From: Candidatus Stahliibacteriota bacterium
GTDB taxonomy: Bacteria; Hydrothermota; Tepidihabitantia; B3-TA06
Length of the DNA stretch: 29,386 bases
Assembly: GCA_030670165.1 (NCBI GenBank)
Contig: DAOVCF010000005.1
Location: 1-29,386 of the forward strand
Direction: 5' to 3'
Position 1 is the first letter of the stretch; each line of letters begins with the position of its first letter. A model generated the notes under the pieces. That model searched no databases, was not told where the DNA came from, and saw only the letters and a list, made by a program, of their open reading frames with translations. A program made the position numbers and the translations under genes. Below, piece by piece: positions 1-7,566 of this stretch.

Positions 1-2
1 TA

Positions 3-62
3 CGGAATAATCCTTGTGCACAGTTGTATTCCCAAGTGAAACCTGAAACCGAAGGAGGTTGA
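3..62 (+). CDS. Possible 3' end of an upstream gene (partial)
   Basis: A reading frame is open from base 3 to a TGA at 60-62, one base before the ATG of the TonB-like gene. It would encode about 19 C-terminal residues ending PETEGG. Such tight spacing is common in this window, and the Shine-Dalgarno sequence of the next gene would lie inside this tail. Frame 1 is also open from base 1 to a TGA at 37-39, so the assignment is uncertain. Too little sequence is present to suggest a function. Confidence 0.25.
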   Translation, partial: RNNPCAQLYSQVKPETEGG

Positions 63-63
63 C

Positions 64-975
64 ATGAAAACGCTAACCATCACATTGAATCCACGCGCAT
101 GGCTCCAATCGTTGGCTCTGGCGCTTCGCAACACCTTTGCGGGACTCGCGCAAATCCTGCGCAATCCAAGGTTGTGGATCGGTATAGGCGCCTCCTTGCT
201 CGTTCACGGTGCTATCATCCTGCTTTCCCTTGAATACAACAACAAAGCAGTGCCTGCAAATCCAGACAGCACATGGAGCATACACATCATACCAGGCACG
301 GAACACCCTAACGTAACCAAGGTTTTAGGACCTGCCGGGAAACCCGTAGGCATAGAGGAAGGAATTAACCGTCCTATCAAATCAACCGTCGCAGACCAGC
401 TTCAGGCCCTGACCAAAAACACTATTGATCCCACCGACGTCTCGGCACTGGAACCTCACGGAGTTATGGTCCTCGCCAGGCACCAGTTAAGCATAGCCGA
501 GATTCTGGAAAGGGAACCACTCGCCGGTATTCGCTCAAAGGGTGGGATTTTGTTTCCAGGAATAGTCCCTCTTGAGGGACCAATCGATGCGACACAACAC
601 ACAGTGTTTGAACCCGCTGTTCCCAAACCAGTCGTTGAACCCAAGCCTGCTGCACCTGAGATCAAAGAACCAAAGCCCGGCCAGGGATCAAAATTCTCCC
701 TGGAAGGAGAACTCTCACCCGAAGACATAGTATCTACTTACCTGCCCAGATACCCGAACTTTGCAAAAGCAAAAGGGCTTAACAACATAGTGATCATTGT
801 AGACTTCTCGGTCAATCCACAAGGCGATGTCTCCCCTACCATGATAATCAGACGCTCAACAGGCTACCCGAATTGGGACGCAGATGTGAAGGCAGCACTT
901 AAACGCTGGAAGTTCACCTCATCGGAGAAACTCAAGCGCACCGGGCGCATAACCTTCAGATTCGTACTGGAGTGA
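64..975 (+). CDS. TonB-family energy transducer-like protein
   Basis: This 303-residue protein has the TonB layout. A short N-terminal cytoplasmic segment is followed by one membrane helix at about residues 38-57. Next comes a long periplasmic stretch with a Pro/Lys-rich part at about 185-208 (repeated EPKP and PKP). The C-terminal domain, about 211-303, carries the family pattern IIVDFSVNPQGDV and WDADVKAALKRWKF. TonB proteins couple the inner-membrane proton motive force, through ExbB/ExbD, to outer-membrane transport; no exbB or exbD is in this window, so the partner is unknown. The ATG follows a strong AAGGAGG Shine-Dalgarno. The segment just before the core (SLEGELSPEDI) is shared with the tandem-domain protein at 26616-27413, so the two look like paralogues. 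It could serve another periplasm-spanning role than TonB proper. Confidence 0.8.
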   Translation: MKTLTITLNPRAWLQSLALALRNTFAGLAQILRNPRLWIGIGASLLVHGAIILLSLEYNNKAVPANPDSTWSIHIIPGTEHPNVTKVLGPAGKPVGIEEGINRPIKSTVADQLQALTKNTIDPTDVSALEPHGVMVLARHQLSIAEILEREPLAGIRSKGGILFPGIVPLEGPIDATQHTVFEPAVPKPVVEPKPAAPEIKEPKPGQGSKFSLEGELSPEDIVSTYLPRYPNFAKAKGLNNIVIIVDFSVNPQGDVSPTMIIRRSTGYPNWDADVKAALKRWKFTSSEKLKRTGRITFRFVLE

Positions 976-987
976 CTTATGAGTCGC

Positions 988-1016
988 CCCGTAACACCCG
1001 TAACACCCGTAACACC
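988..1016 (+). repeat. 9-bp tandem repeat, about 3 copies of GTAACACCC
   Basis: Units start at 991, 1000 and 1009; the last one is incomplete at its ninth base. The array lies 13 bp after the stop codon of the TonB-like gene and before its terminator hairpin. The same unit in the same orientation recurs as more than four copies at 15149-15190, inside a coding sequence. The array itself can be read as part of a 14-codon ORF (979-1026, VTPVTPVTP), probably by chance. Confidence 0.9.
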
Positions 1017-1027
1017 TATCGAATAAA

Positions 1028-1051
1028 GGCGGCGTCAGGTAAGACGCCGCC
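1028..1051. terminator. Hairpin terminator, probably bidirectional
   Basis: A perfect 9-bp stem (GGCGGCGTC at 1028-1036, GACGCCGCC at 1043-1051) encloses the 6-nt loop AGGTAA. On the plus strand it is followed by TTAT. On the minus strand it is followed by TTTATT. It would end transcription of the TonB-like gene and of the minus-strand tatD unit arriving from the other side. Confidence 0.75.
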
Positions 1052-1189
1052 TTATCTGGTTAAAAAGTTCATGTCGATGCGGTCAATGATGACATCCATC
1101 TCGTTAACGTTCTCGATCTCGACGCAGGCGTCAAGCGCAACCTTTGTAAGCTCAAAGTGACGTCCCAAGCGTCGCAAACCCCAATACTG
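1052..1189 (-). pseudogene. Open frame resembling a protein C-terminus, possible gene remnant
   Basis: On the minus strand a frame is open from just after a TGA (1190-1192) to a TAA at 1052-1054, about 45 codons. Its second half reads like an acidic helical protein end (LTKVALDACVEIENVNEMD, then VIIDRIDMNFLTR). There is no ATG near its start, only TTG codons, and no clear ribosome binding site in frame. It ends exactly at the terminator hairpin. I do not recognise the family. It could be a small gene using TTG, a decayed gene 3' end, or chance. Confidence 0.25.
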
Positions 1190-1257
1190 TCATAAGGATG
1201 TAGCTGGGACTGACCTGCGCCGGCCCGCCACATTTTTCTCCCGCTCGTGTAAAACTA

Positions 1258-2043
1258 TCAGTCCTCGTCCAGCCGGAAGAGGCGTATCGCGTTCGCGGTC
1301 GTCGCCTCTCGTAACTCCTCTGCCTCCATACCACGCACTTCGGCTATCCCTTTCACCACGTCCACCACCAAAGCCGGTTCGTTTCCCTCGTCCCTGTGGT
1401 GCTTGGGCGGCGCCAACATGGGAGAGTCCGTCTCTACAAGTATGCGGTCAAGCGGCACGCTGCGAACAAGTTCTGCAAGGGGCTTGGCATAGGTATGTGG
1501 ACCTCCGAAAGAGATGAAGAAACCCAGTTCAATCGTACGCTGGGCCTGCTTGGGGGTACCGGTGAAGAAATGTATCATCCCTCCCACATCACTCGCCGCC
1601 TCTTCATCCAGGATTTTAAGGACGTCGTTGGTGGCTTTACCGTCGTGAATCACAAGGGGAAGGTTAACCTCCCGTGCAATCTGGATGTGCTCGCGCAGTT
1701 GATCCTTACGCTTGGCAATATCCGAAGGTTTGCCCTGCCGGTAATCGAGACCGATCTCCCCAATACCTACCACGCGAGGCTCATCCCTGCATAATGTAAC
1801 CAGACGTTCGAAGGTCTCGGTCATTGAATCGTCAGGATGTGCAGCGGCCAATGCAACGAACACGTTGTCATGTTCTTCTGCCAACTTGAGTGTTGCCTCC
1901 CAAATACGTGGGACCTGCGCGATTGCGATTATAGTTACCCCCAGCTCGGCCGCACGCTCTATGCGTAGCTGAGCCTCTTTGATATCTTCCCTATCCCTTC
2001 CCAAAAGATGCGCATGTGCATCTATGTAACGTATACCAACCAC
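1258..2043 (-). CDS. tatD: TatD-family metal-dependent hydrolase (DNase)
   Basis: The 261-residue protein spans the whole TatD family length. Metal-binding motifs appear in order: HAHL near the N-terminus, VGIGEIGLDYRQ, LPLVIHDGKA, GMIHFFTGTP and LVETDSPML, followed by the usual C-terminal NAIRLFRL. TatD enzymes are TIM-barrel 3'-exonucleases or phosphoesterases acting on DNA or RNA. The start is a GTG preceded by GGAGAG at a suitable distance. A TTGACA-N16-TAGAAT promoter lies about 65 bp upstream, giving a leader of roughly 60 nt, in contrast to the leaderless genes of this window. It appears to be a single-gene unit. Several family members share this fold, so the exact substrate is not settled. 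Confidence 0.9.
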   Translation of the reverse strand: MVGIRYIDAHAHLLGRDREDIKEAQLRIERAAELGVTIIAIAQVPRIWEATLKLAEEHDNVFVALAAAHPDDSMTETFERLVTLCRDEPRVVGIGEIGLDYRQGKPSDIAKRKDQLREHIQIAREVNLPLVIHDGKATNDVLKILDEEAASDVGGMIHFFTGTPKQAQRTIELGFFISFGGPHTYAKPLAELVRSVPLDRILVETDSPMLAPPKHHRDEGNEPALVVDVVKGIAEVRGMEAEELREATTANAIRLFRLDED

Positions 2044-2109
2044 TTATCTCTCCAATCGTTTTTGCCTTCCCGTCCCTTTGATTTCAGATACAAAAACCTG
2101 ATCAGAGCC

Positions 2110-2137
2110 ATTCTAATGAGGATAACGAAGGTGTCAA
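2110..2137 (-). promoter_or_regulatory. Sigma70-type promoter of tatD
   Basis: Read on the minus strand: TTGACA (2132-2137), a 16-bp spacer, TAGAAT (2110-2115). The tatD GTG start lies about 66 bp downstream and has its own GGAGAG ribosome binding site. Confidence 0.65.
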
Positions 2138-2253
2138 GTTGAAAATCAACCGCAGAAAACTACTATCACTGGCTGATAATTCTCGACATAACAGCACCAG
2201 AACGCCGCAATCGCATGAGAGGGTCTATAGGATGATTGAGGCAACTGTTGTTC

Positions 2254-2281
2254 TTGACATAACCCGGATTCTGTCTAGACT
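2254..2281 (+). promoter_or_regulatory. Promoter for the 2287-5200 operon, leaderless type
   Basis: TTGACA (2254-2259), 16-bp spacer, TAGACT (2276-2281), then only 5 nt before the ATG at 2287. No Shine-Dalgarno precedes that ATG. The geometry matches seven other promoters here in which the -10 sits 6 nt before the start codon. Confidence 0.6.
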
Positions 2282-2286
2282 TGAGT

Positions 2287-3219
2287 ATGTCAGCACTGAC
2301 AAGAGCAATATACCTTGCGTGGAGTAAGTCACGCCTTGCCAGGAAAGAAATCTCGTTCCATGCCGAGTTAACTGAAGCCAAAGATGTGCTTGTACGTCTT
2401 GCAGAGCGCGCACCACACACACTATTCTCGCTTTATACCGCGGCGGCTCTGAAGAAAGCCAAAAGGGGACGCAAGATTACTGTGCTTTCGCCGCTGGACG
2501 CAGACCTACTTCTTTCCGGATTCAACGAGATATTCAATGAGCGAATCGATATTGCCGACACACCTTCTCACGGTTCAAAGACCTTCAAAGCCCTGAAGGA
2601 TAGGTTCGCTAAATCCTCCTTCGATTTATTCGTAGATCTTGACCCATTCCCTTTACCTGAGCTTGCCATCCTTTCTGAGGCCAAACTGCGGATCACCCAC
2701 CAGGACAAAGGACTCTTCCCTTACTTCAATATCATTTTCGCACCGGACAAGGAAGCGGATCTTCGAAAGCGGGCCCAGTTCATGAGTAAATACCTGGAAT
2801 GCGAAGGGAAAATCACTGAAAGCCTCCCCCGTCCACAAGTTCTCCAGCGAAGAGCCAACGAGTGGCTAAAGAAACACAGTCACAGCGCCGGTAGCAAAAT
2901 CCCCTACCTCCTTTCCTCGATCGCCCTCGATGCTGAACGCCTCGGCGGGATGAAGGTCTTCGGAGCCGAGAAATGGATACAAGAAGAGCCGGAGATAAAG
3001 GCTGGTTTACTTGCATCGGCTTCTGCCTACGTAGGTAAACCGGATCGCAGCTTCGAGCTGGCCTACCTTCTGGAAATACCCTCCGTTATCATCCTGGGCG
3101 GTAAAACCCGTCACCTCAAACTGCCTTCCTCTCCTACCCTCAAGGTAATCACCCAAACCGCTAAAGAAACACCTGGGCTTGAGGCAATCGAAGAAGCTCT
3201 CGCAAGCCTTTCGCTTTGA
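2287..3219 (+). CDS. Uncharacterised protein, possible GT-B-fold (GT9-like) transferase
   Basis: This 310-residue protein is not one I recognise with certainty. It has an alternating alpha/beta pattern with two halves. The N-terminal half includes SLYTAAALKKAKRGRKITVLS and FDLFVDLDPFPLPELAIL. The C-terminal half has ASAYVGKPDRSFELAYLLEIP followed by SVIILGG. The latter resembles the donor-site element of heptosyltransferase-like GT9 enzymes (an acidic residue, then the helix before the P-x-V strand). No signal peptide or membrane helix is visible. I choose ATG 2287 rather than the in-frame TTG at 2281, because the latter overlaps the -10 element. The stop overlaps the TTG start of the following kinase (TTGA). 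A role in envelope glycan assembly is only an inference. Confidence 0.55.
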   Translation: MSALTRAIYLAWSKSRLARKEISFHAELTEAKDVLVRLAERAPHTLFSLYTAAALKKAKRGRKITVLSPLDADLLLSGFNEIFNERIDIADTPSHGSKTFKALKDRFAKSSFDLFVDLDPFPLPELAILSEAKLRITHQDKGLFPYFNIIFAPDKEADLRKRAQFMSKYLECEGKITESLPRPQVLQRRANEWLKKHSHSAGSKIPYLLSSIALDAERLGGMKVFGAEKWIQEEPEIKAGLLASASAYVGKPDRSFELAYLLEIPSVIILGGKTRHLKLPSSPTLKVITQTAKETPGLEAIEEALASLSL

Positions 3220-4406
3220 ACCTGCGTAGATTCATTCAGATATACGCCGTGGCCGGACTCCTGGCCTTAGCGGTATTCTGGGCCTTCTACTCTCAGCGCC
3301 TCCTCAAAAAACTCGAAGAAGAAACCCTTTTTCGCTCAAGGCTCTATGCAAGCTACATACGCTCCCTGGCATCACCGGAAACCCAGATGCTTCTTGAGAA
3401 TCTTCTCTTTGAAGAGATAGTGAGTCAGGTGGACTTCCCGGTGGTGATAACGGACAGTGCCGGAAACCCGCAGAGCTTTCGAAACGTCCCTGTCCACGAT
3501 ACCGTGCCCGAGGCACTGCCCCGGTTCATACAAAAGCTCGATCGTGAGCACGAACCCATCCCCATTCGTGCAGTGATACCTGTAATGGATTCCCTCAGTC
3601 AAGATACCGTCAGGTTAGACACCCTCACATTAAGCGTTCTCCACTACGGCCTGCCTAAATCATGGACAATGCTGCAGTATTTCCCTCTCATTCAGATATC
3701 ATTCATCGTTCTTTTTGTTATCTTGGGATTCGTATTCATCGTGGCCTCATCACGTCGGGAACAGGAAAAGCTATGGGTGGCTCTCGCACGCGAGACCGCC
3801 CATCAACTGGGAACCCCTGTCTCCTCGCTTCTGGGATGGAGCGAACTCATTCGCCCCAAGCTGGACGCCGAGGCATCAAAAGAGATAGTGGCCGACCTTG
3901 AGCGCATCAAGGGAATCCTGGATCGGTTCGCACGCATCGGCGACAGGCCTCGTCTTGAACCCCACGAAATTGAACCGATAATAAGCCAGACGGTTCGCTT
4001 CATGCAGCACCGCGCCCCCTCACGCATCGACTTCGAGGTGGAGGTTTCGGAGAACGCGCGCCTGCTCATGGATCCCACACTCATCTCATGGACGCTCGAG
4101 AACCTCATCCGCAACTCCATCGACGCCATAGGACGCAAGTCGGGTAAGATCACAGTGGCAGGCAAGAAAACAGAAAAGGGCAACAACTATGAGATAACGA
4201 TAACCGACACCGGAGCGGGGATCGAGGTAAAACACGCCCGTGATGTGTTCAGGACCGGATTCTCCACCAAGCAGCACGGCTGGGGGATCGGCCTTGCGCT
4301 CTCCCGCCGCGTTATCCAACAGCTTCACCACGGCAAGCTCAGGGTGAAATCCTCGCGGCCGGGCAAAACCGTTCTATCCATCTTGCTGCGAATATGGCAG
4401 GAATAG
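3216..4406 (+). CDS. Membrane sensor histidine kinase
   Basis: The 396-residue protein has membrane helices at about 9-27 and 155-177, flanking an extracytoplasmic sensor region of about 125 residues. No HAMP domain is evident between TM2 and the kinase. The phosphoacceptor box is ARETAHQLGTPVSSL with His196. The ATP-binding domain follows, with the N box LIRNSIDA (Asn300), G1 DTGAG (331-335) and G2 GWGIGL (355-360). Histidine kinases autophosphorylate on the H-box His and pass phosphate to a response regulator; none is encoded in this window, so it is an orphan here. The proposed start is TTG, overlapping the preceding stop as TTGA, and the 3' end overlaps trmI by 13 nt. Both suggest translational coupling within the operon headed by the 2254 promoter. 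Confidence 0.88.
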   Translation: MNLRRFIQIYAVAGLLALAVFWAFYSQRLLKKLEEETLFRSRLYASYIRSLASPETQMLLENLLFEEIVSQVDFPVVITDSAGNPQSFRNVPVHDTVPEALPRFIQKLDREHEPIPIRAVIPVMDSLSQDTVRLDTLTLSVLHYGLPKSWTMLQYFPLIQISFIVLFVILGFVFIVASSRREQEKLWVALARETAHQLGTPVSSLLGWSELIRPKLDAEASKEIVADLERIKGILDRFARIGDRPRLEPHEIEPIISQTVRFMQHRAPSRIDFEVEVSENARLLMDPTLISWTLENLIRNSIDAIGRKSGKITVAGKKTEKGNNYEITITDTGAGIEVKHARDVFRTGFSTKQHGWGIGLALSRRVIQQLHHGKLRVKSSRPGKTVLSILLRIWQE

Positions 4407-5200
4407 CACCAGGCCAAACGGTCCTCTTCTATCACGATGAACGCCTTCACTACCTGAGAAAGGTACTCGAGAAGGGCGATTTCGAATGCCACAAGGGACG
4501 CATCCCCTGGGACCAGATCATAGAACGCAACTATGGGGAGGTTGTAAAAACCCACATGGGATTTAGCTTTACACTTCTGCGGCCCTCGCTAGCCGACCTG
4601 ATGATAGGGGTCAAGCGACGCACGACCATAGCCTATCCCAAAGATGTCGGCTACATGCTTTTGAGGGCATCCATAGCGCCAGGGGTTCGGGTGGCCGAGG
4701 TAGGTTCGGGATCGGGTGCCTTATGCTTCATCCTTGCGCGATACGTCCAGCCACAAGGACACGTATATTCCTTTGAGCGCCGTCCGGAGTTTCTTGAGGT
4801 AGCCCGTGCCAACGTCAAAAGACTGGGGGTTGAGGAGTTCGTAACCTTCGAATTGCGCGACGTAGAAAAACAGGGGTTCGGGGTAGAAGAAATCGACGTG
4901 TGCGTTGTGGACGTGCCGGAACCCTGGGGCATCGTTCCTCACGCTGCCAAGGCACTAGTAGGTGCAGGCCGCTGGGTATCCCTGAGCCCTACAACCGAAC
5001 AGCTGCAGGGAACCCGCAAGGCCTTGGAAGAGCATGGGTTCACCCGGTTCGAGGTCTGGGAGGTAATGATGCGAGAGATGTTGATCCGCCCGCAAGGTTC
5101 ACGACCGAGGGAAAGGATGATCTCTCATACCGCCTACCTGACCTTTGCAGAGATTGCAGGAGGTAATCCTGATGCATCAAACGCAGCAACAAAATATTGA
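4394..5200 (+). CDS. trmI: tRNA (adenine-58-N1)-methyltransferase TrmI
   Basis: The 268-residue protein matches the TrmI/GCD14 family in length and order. An N-terminal beta domain (residues 1-70) is followed by a Rossmann methyltransferase domain. That domain has motif I VAEVGSGSGAL (about 100-110), the ribose-binding acidic region YSFERRPEF (125-133), the catalytic-region VDVPEPWG (172-179) and the C-terminal RERMISHTAYLTFA. It transfers a methyl group from SAM to N1 of A58 in the T-loop of tRNAs, usually as a homotetramer. Its ATG lies inside the end of the histidine kinase gene (13-nt overlap). Its TGA stop is embedded in the TTGACA -35 element of the next promoter. Confidence 0.92.
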   Translation: MAGIAPGQTVLFYHDERLHYLRKVLEKGDFECHKGRIPWDQIIERNYGEVVKTHMGFSFTLLRPSLADLMIGVKRRTTIAYPKDVGYMLLRASIAPGVRVAEVGSGSGALCFILARYVQPQGHVYSFERRPEFLEVARANVKRLGVEEFVTFELRDVEKQGFGVEEIDVCVVDVPEPWGIVPHAAKALVGAGRWVSLSPTTEQLQGTRKALEEHGFTRFEVWEVMMREMLIRPQGSRPRERMISHTAYLTFAEIAGGNPDASNAATKY

Positions 5201-5224
5201 CAATTCACCTGGAGACAATAGACT
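5197..5224 (+). promoter_or_regulatory. Upstream promoter P1 of the TPR/SBP operon
   Basis: TTGACA (5197-5202), 16-bp spacer, TAGACT (5219-5224). The -35 element contains the trmI stop codon. The gene start is about 84 bp further on, so this is not a leaderless arrangement. Confidence 0.5.
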
Positions 5225-5228
5225 AAGC

Positions 5229-5256
5229 TTGCAAGATGAGGAAAGTTCTTTATAAT
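5229..5256 (+). promoter_or_regulatory. Downstream promoter P2 of the TPR/SBP operon
   Basis: TTGCAA (5229-5234), 16-bp spacer, consensus TATAAT (5251-5256). It sits directly after P1, with about 45 nt of predicted leader before the SD-led ATG at 5309. Confidence 0.6.
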
Positions 5257-5308
5257 CGATACACAAAGACCATCGGGCCGCTGAAGGCTTAGACGAAGGA
5301 GGAAAGAA

Positions 5309-6571
5309 ATGAGACGCTTTGCTGGTCTTTTAGTAATTATGGCCGCTGCCACCTTTGCCGCAAAAGGGAGCCATCTCCTGGAAGGCGGAAAAGTCCACTA
5401 CCGGGGCGAGCGTTACGAAAAGGCAGACAGCCTCTTCCTTGAGTCCATAGAAAAGGGCATGGCCGTCACCGAATCGTACATGTGGCACGGGAAGGCAAGC
5501 ATAAGAATGAAGAAGCCGGATCTGGCTGAAGCGGCCAGGGCGTTCCTTGAGGTGCTCAAACGCGACACCACCGGGGAGGTATTAAAGAAAGACGAGGAAG
5601 CCTCTGATCTTGCCCAGATTGCACTCTACTACGGCGCACAAGAAATGCTCTATGATCCTTCAAAAGCAGATACCGTGATTCTGTTCCTGCGCATGGGAAT
5701 CAGGCTCGATCCCAAACGCGAACAGAACTACGTGCTCCTGGGCCGGTTCCACCTGCAGAACGGCCAGCTGGATGAAGCCCTGGACGTAGCGCAGGAACTA
5801 GAAAAGATAAACCCGGAGTCCCCTGACGTAGCGTATCTTAAAGGCAGGGTAAATCTGATTAAAGGAAACAAGGAAGAGGCCGTCGAGTTATTCAAGGTAT
5901 CAACTGACAGGTTCAACGCCGAGATTGAGAAACTTAAAGAAAGCATAGGTTCACAGCTGGGCATTGAGGACGAAGATATTGACAAGATGGTCAGCGCGAT
6001 AGAAGAACTCGAAGAGTCCTCAGACAGCGTATCCATGGACGACAAACAGAAACTACTCACAGAGAAGTTCGGCCTTATTCCCCCACAGGCAATAGCTTTC
6101 CTGCGGTGGCAAAGTGGCTATGCAGGCAAAAATCGCCAGCTGAGCGACGCCTATAACTGGCTGGGAAAGAACTACATGGAAAACAAAAAATACCCGGAAG
6201 CCGATTCAGCTCTTGCCCGCGCTTTAGAGCTTGACCCGGAGAATATCAACGTTATGTGGGACAAGGCCTTAGCGTCATATTACTTAAGCAAGTATAAGGA
6301 AGCTGTGGAGCTCTTAAAGAAGGTTGAAGCCGAGGCTGAGGAGGATTACTACGTCCACCTGTGGCTTGGCATATGCTACCTGAAGTTCGATCCTAAGGAA
6401 CTCGATGAAGCAGAAAAGCATCTGGAAAAAGTGATTGAAATAGACGAAAACATAGCAGATGCATACCGCAACCTGGCTGTCATAGCAAGGGAACGGGGGG
6501 ACATCAAAAAGGCCAGTGAACTCTTAAAGAAATACGACGAGGTGATCAAAAAGGAAGGAGGAAACCAATGA
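5309..6571 (+). CDS. Exported tetratricopeptide-repeat (TPR) protein
   Basis: The 420-residue protein starts with a short basic and hydrophobic signal-like segment (MRRFAGLLVIMAAATFAAKG), so it is likely exported. The rest is helical. TPR-type pairs can be seen at about 22-50, 138-170, 173-205, 280-313, 314-345, 348-382 and 384-415, with typical A/Y/G spacing and ALELDP or IEIDE ends. An acidic segment at about 205-250 interrupts the array and may be a coiled coil or linker. TPR proteins are scaffolds and no enzymatic motif is seen. The ATG follows a strong GGAGGAAAG Shine-Dalgarno. Its stop overlaps the next start (ATGA), so it is probably co-translated with the substrate-binding-like protein and may work with it at the membrane. 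Confidence 0.85.
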   Translation: MRRFAGLLVIMAAATFAAKGSHLLEGGKVHYRGERYEKADSLFLESIEKGMAVTESYMWHGKASIRMKKPDLAEAARAFLEVLKRDTTGEVLKKDEEASDLAQIALYYGAQEMLYDPSKADTVILFLRMGIRLDPKREQNYVLLGRFHLQNGQLDEALDVAQELEKINPESPDVAYLKGRVNLIKGNKEEAVELFKVSTDRFNAEIEKLKESIGSQLGIEDEDIDKMVSAIEELEESSDSVSMDDKQKLLTEKFGLIPPQAIAFLRWQSGYAGKNRQLSDAYNWLGKNYMENKKYPEADSALARALELDPENINVMWDKALASYYLSKYKEAVELLKKVEAEAEEDYYVHLWLGICYLKFDPKELDEAEKHLEKVIEIDENIADAYRNLAVIARERGDIKKASELLKKYDEVIKKEGGNQ

Positions 6572-7560
6572 AAGCGACCAAACACATCCTCACTGCTGTA
6601 ATTATCGTACTCGGACTCGCCCTTGCCGCCATACTCATTGTTCCTCTGGTCAAGCTTTCACGTCCGGTTCAGGTTAAGGTGCTTGTAGAACCTTCCGTTT
6701 CCTCAGTTCCCATATACTACGCCCAGGAAGAGGGCATCTTCGAAGATAAAGCAGTAAAGGTTGAAGCAACGATAGAGCGGGTCGAGGATCCCCAAAAGGC
6801 GCTTGAGGCTTTGGTTGCAGGCGAAGCCGATTTTGCTTTAGTTCCATGGCCAGAGGCGTTGCGCTGGATGAGCGAGCACGATGATACACTGCGCTGCTTC
6901 TTTGCGGTGGAGTTCAAAGTAGCAACACCCCAGGAGGGGCTCTTTACCCGCAAGGGGCTGAGATTCGACAAGATAAGCGACCTCGAAGGAAAGACTGTAG
7001 GGGTGAGTGCGGGAACCAAAACGGCGATGCAGGCTATTGTGACCTCCGCAGAGATAGATCCAGCCACGGTAACAATCAAGGTCTATCCTTCAGATGAGCT
7101 TCTTGCAGCACTTGAGTCTGAAGAAGTCGACCTCATCCTGCCCCTTGAGCCCTACTTCACTGTGGCTGAGACTCACCTTAGTGAACCGTTTGCAGAAGGC
7201 GCCATGTTCCCCAAGTGGATCAACTCCCCCTATCTGGGGTCCGGTCTTTTTGTAACGCCCGAGTACTTCCACGAGAATGAACTTGCCGTGAAACGAATGA
7301 ACAAGGCCATGGAGCTTACGTATCTGGAGATGGCCAATAATCAGGATACCACCCGTGCGGTCCTTGCACGTGCTTTCGGAATCGAAGACGAACAGCTAAT
7401 CGAACGTCTGAATCTACCCGACTTCCAGCGGACCCACGAGATCGACCAAAACGCGATACAGGAACTGGCCGATAAGCTTGAGATATACGGAGCTATCCCG
7501 AAGGGATTGAATACTATGGATATGAAAGTAGTTATCTCCAAAGAGGAACTTCGAGACTAG
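6568..7560 (+). CDS. Membrane-anchored periplasmic substrate-binding-like protein (NMT1/SsuA-like)
   Basis: The 330-residue protein has one N-terminal hydrophobic helix (about 7-28) with no lipobox cysteine, so it is probably anchored by an uncleaved helix. The remainder resembles type 2 periplasmic binding proteins of the NMT1/THI5/SsuA kind. IYYAQEEGIFEDKAVKVE is followed by ALVAGEADFALVPWPEAL (the pattern xxAGxxDFAxxP), then DLEGKTVGVSAGTKTAMQAI and LLAALESEEVDLILPLEPY. Such proteins normally feed an ABC importer for small organic nutrients such as pyrimidine precursors, sulfonates or nitrate. No permease or ATPase gene is present here. It is coupled to the TPR gene by an ATGA overlap behind a GGAGG site. 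It may be a sensor or scaffold rather than a transporter part. Confidence 0.8.
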   Translation: MKATKHILTAVIIVLGLALAAILIVPLVKLSRPVQVKVLVEPSVSSVPIYYAQEEGIFEDKAVKVEATIERVEDPQKALEALVAGEADFALVPWPEALRWMSEHDDTLRCFFAVEFKVATPQEGLFTRKGLRFDKISDLEGKTVGVSAGTKTAMQAIVTSAEIDPATVTIKVYPSDELLAALESEEVDLILPLEPYFTVAETHLSEPFAEGAMFPKWINSPYLGSGLFVTPEYFHENELAVKRMNKAMELTYLEMANNQDTTRAVLARAFGIEDEQLIERLNLPDFQRTHEIDQNAIQELADKLEIYGAIPKGLNTMDMKVVISKEELRD

Positions 7561-7566
7561 TGAGAT

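Noticed and set aside
988..1016. CRISPR array
   Set aside because: The repeat unit is only 9 bp with no spacers; no longer regularly spaced repeat occurs in the window.
979..1026. 14-codon ORF (MSRPVTPVTPVTPIE) over the 9-bp repeat
   Set aside because: It arises from the repeat itself, has no ribosome binding site, and lies between a gene and its terminator.
1396..1794. 132-codon plus-strand ORF
   Set aside because: It is antisense to the well-supported tatD gene and shows no recognisable protein features.
5236..5292. 18-codon ORF (MRKVLYNRYTKTIGPLKA) in the leader before the TPR gene
   Set aside because: It spans the TATAAT promoter element, has no Shine-Dalgarno, and its composition does not suggest a regulatory leader peptide.
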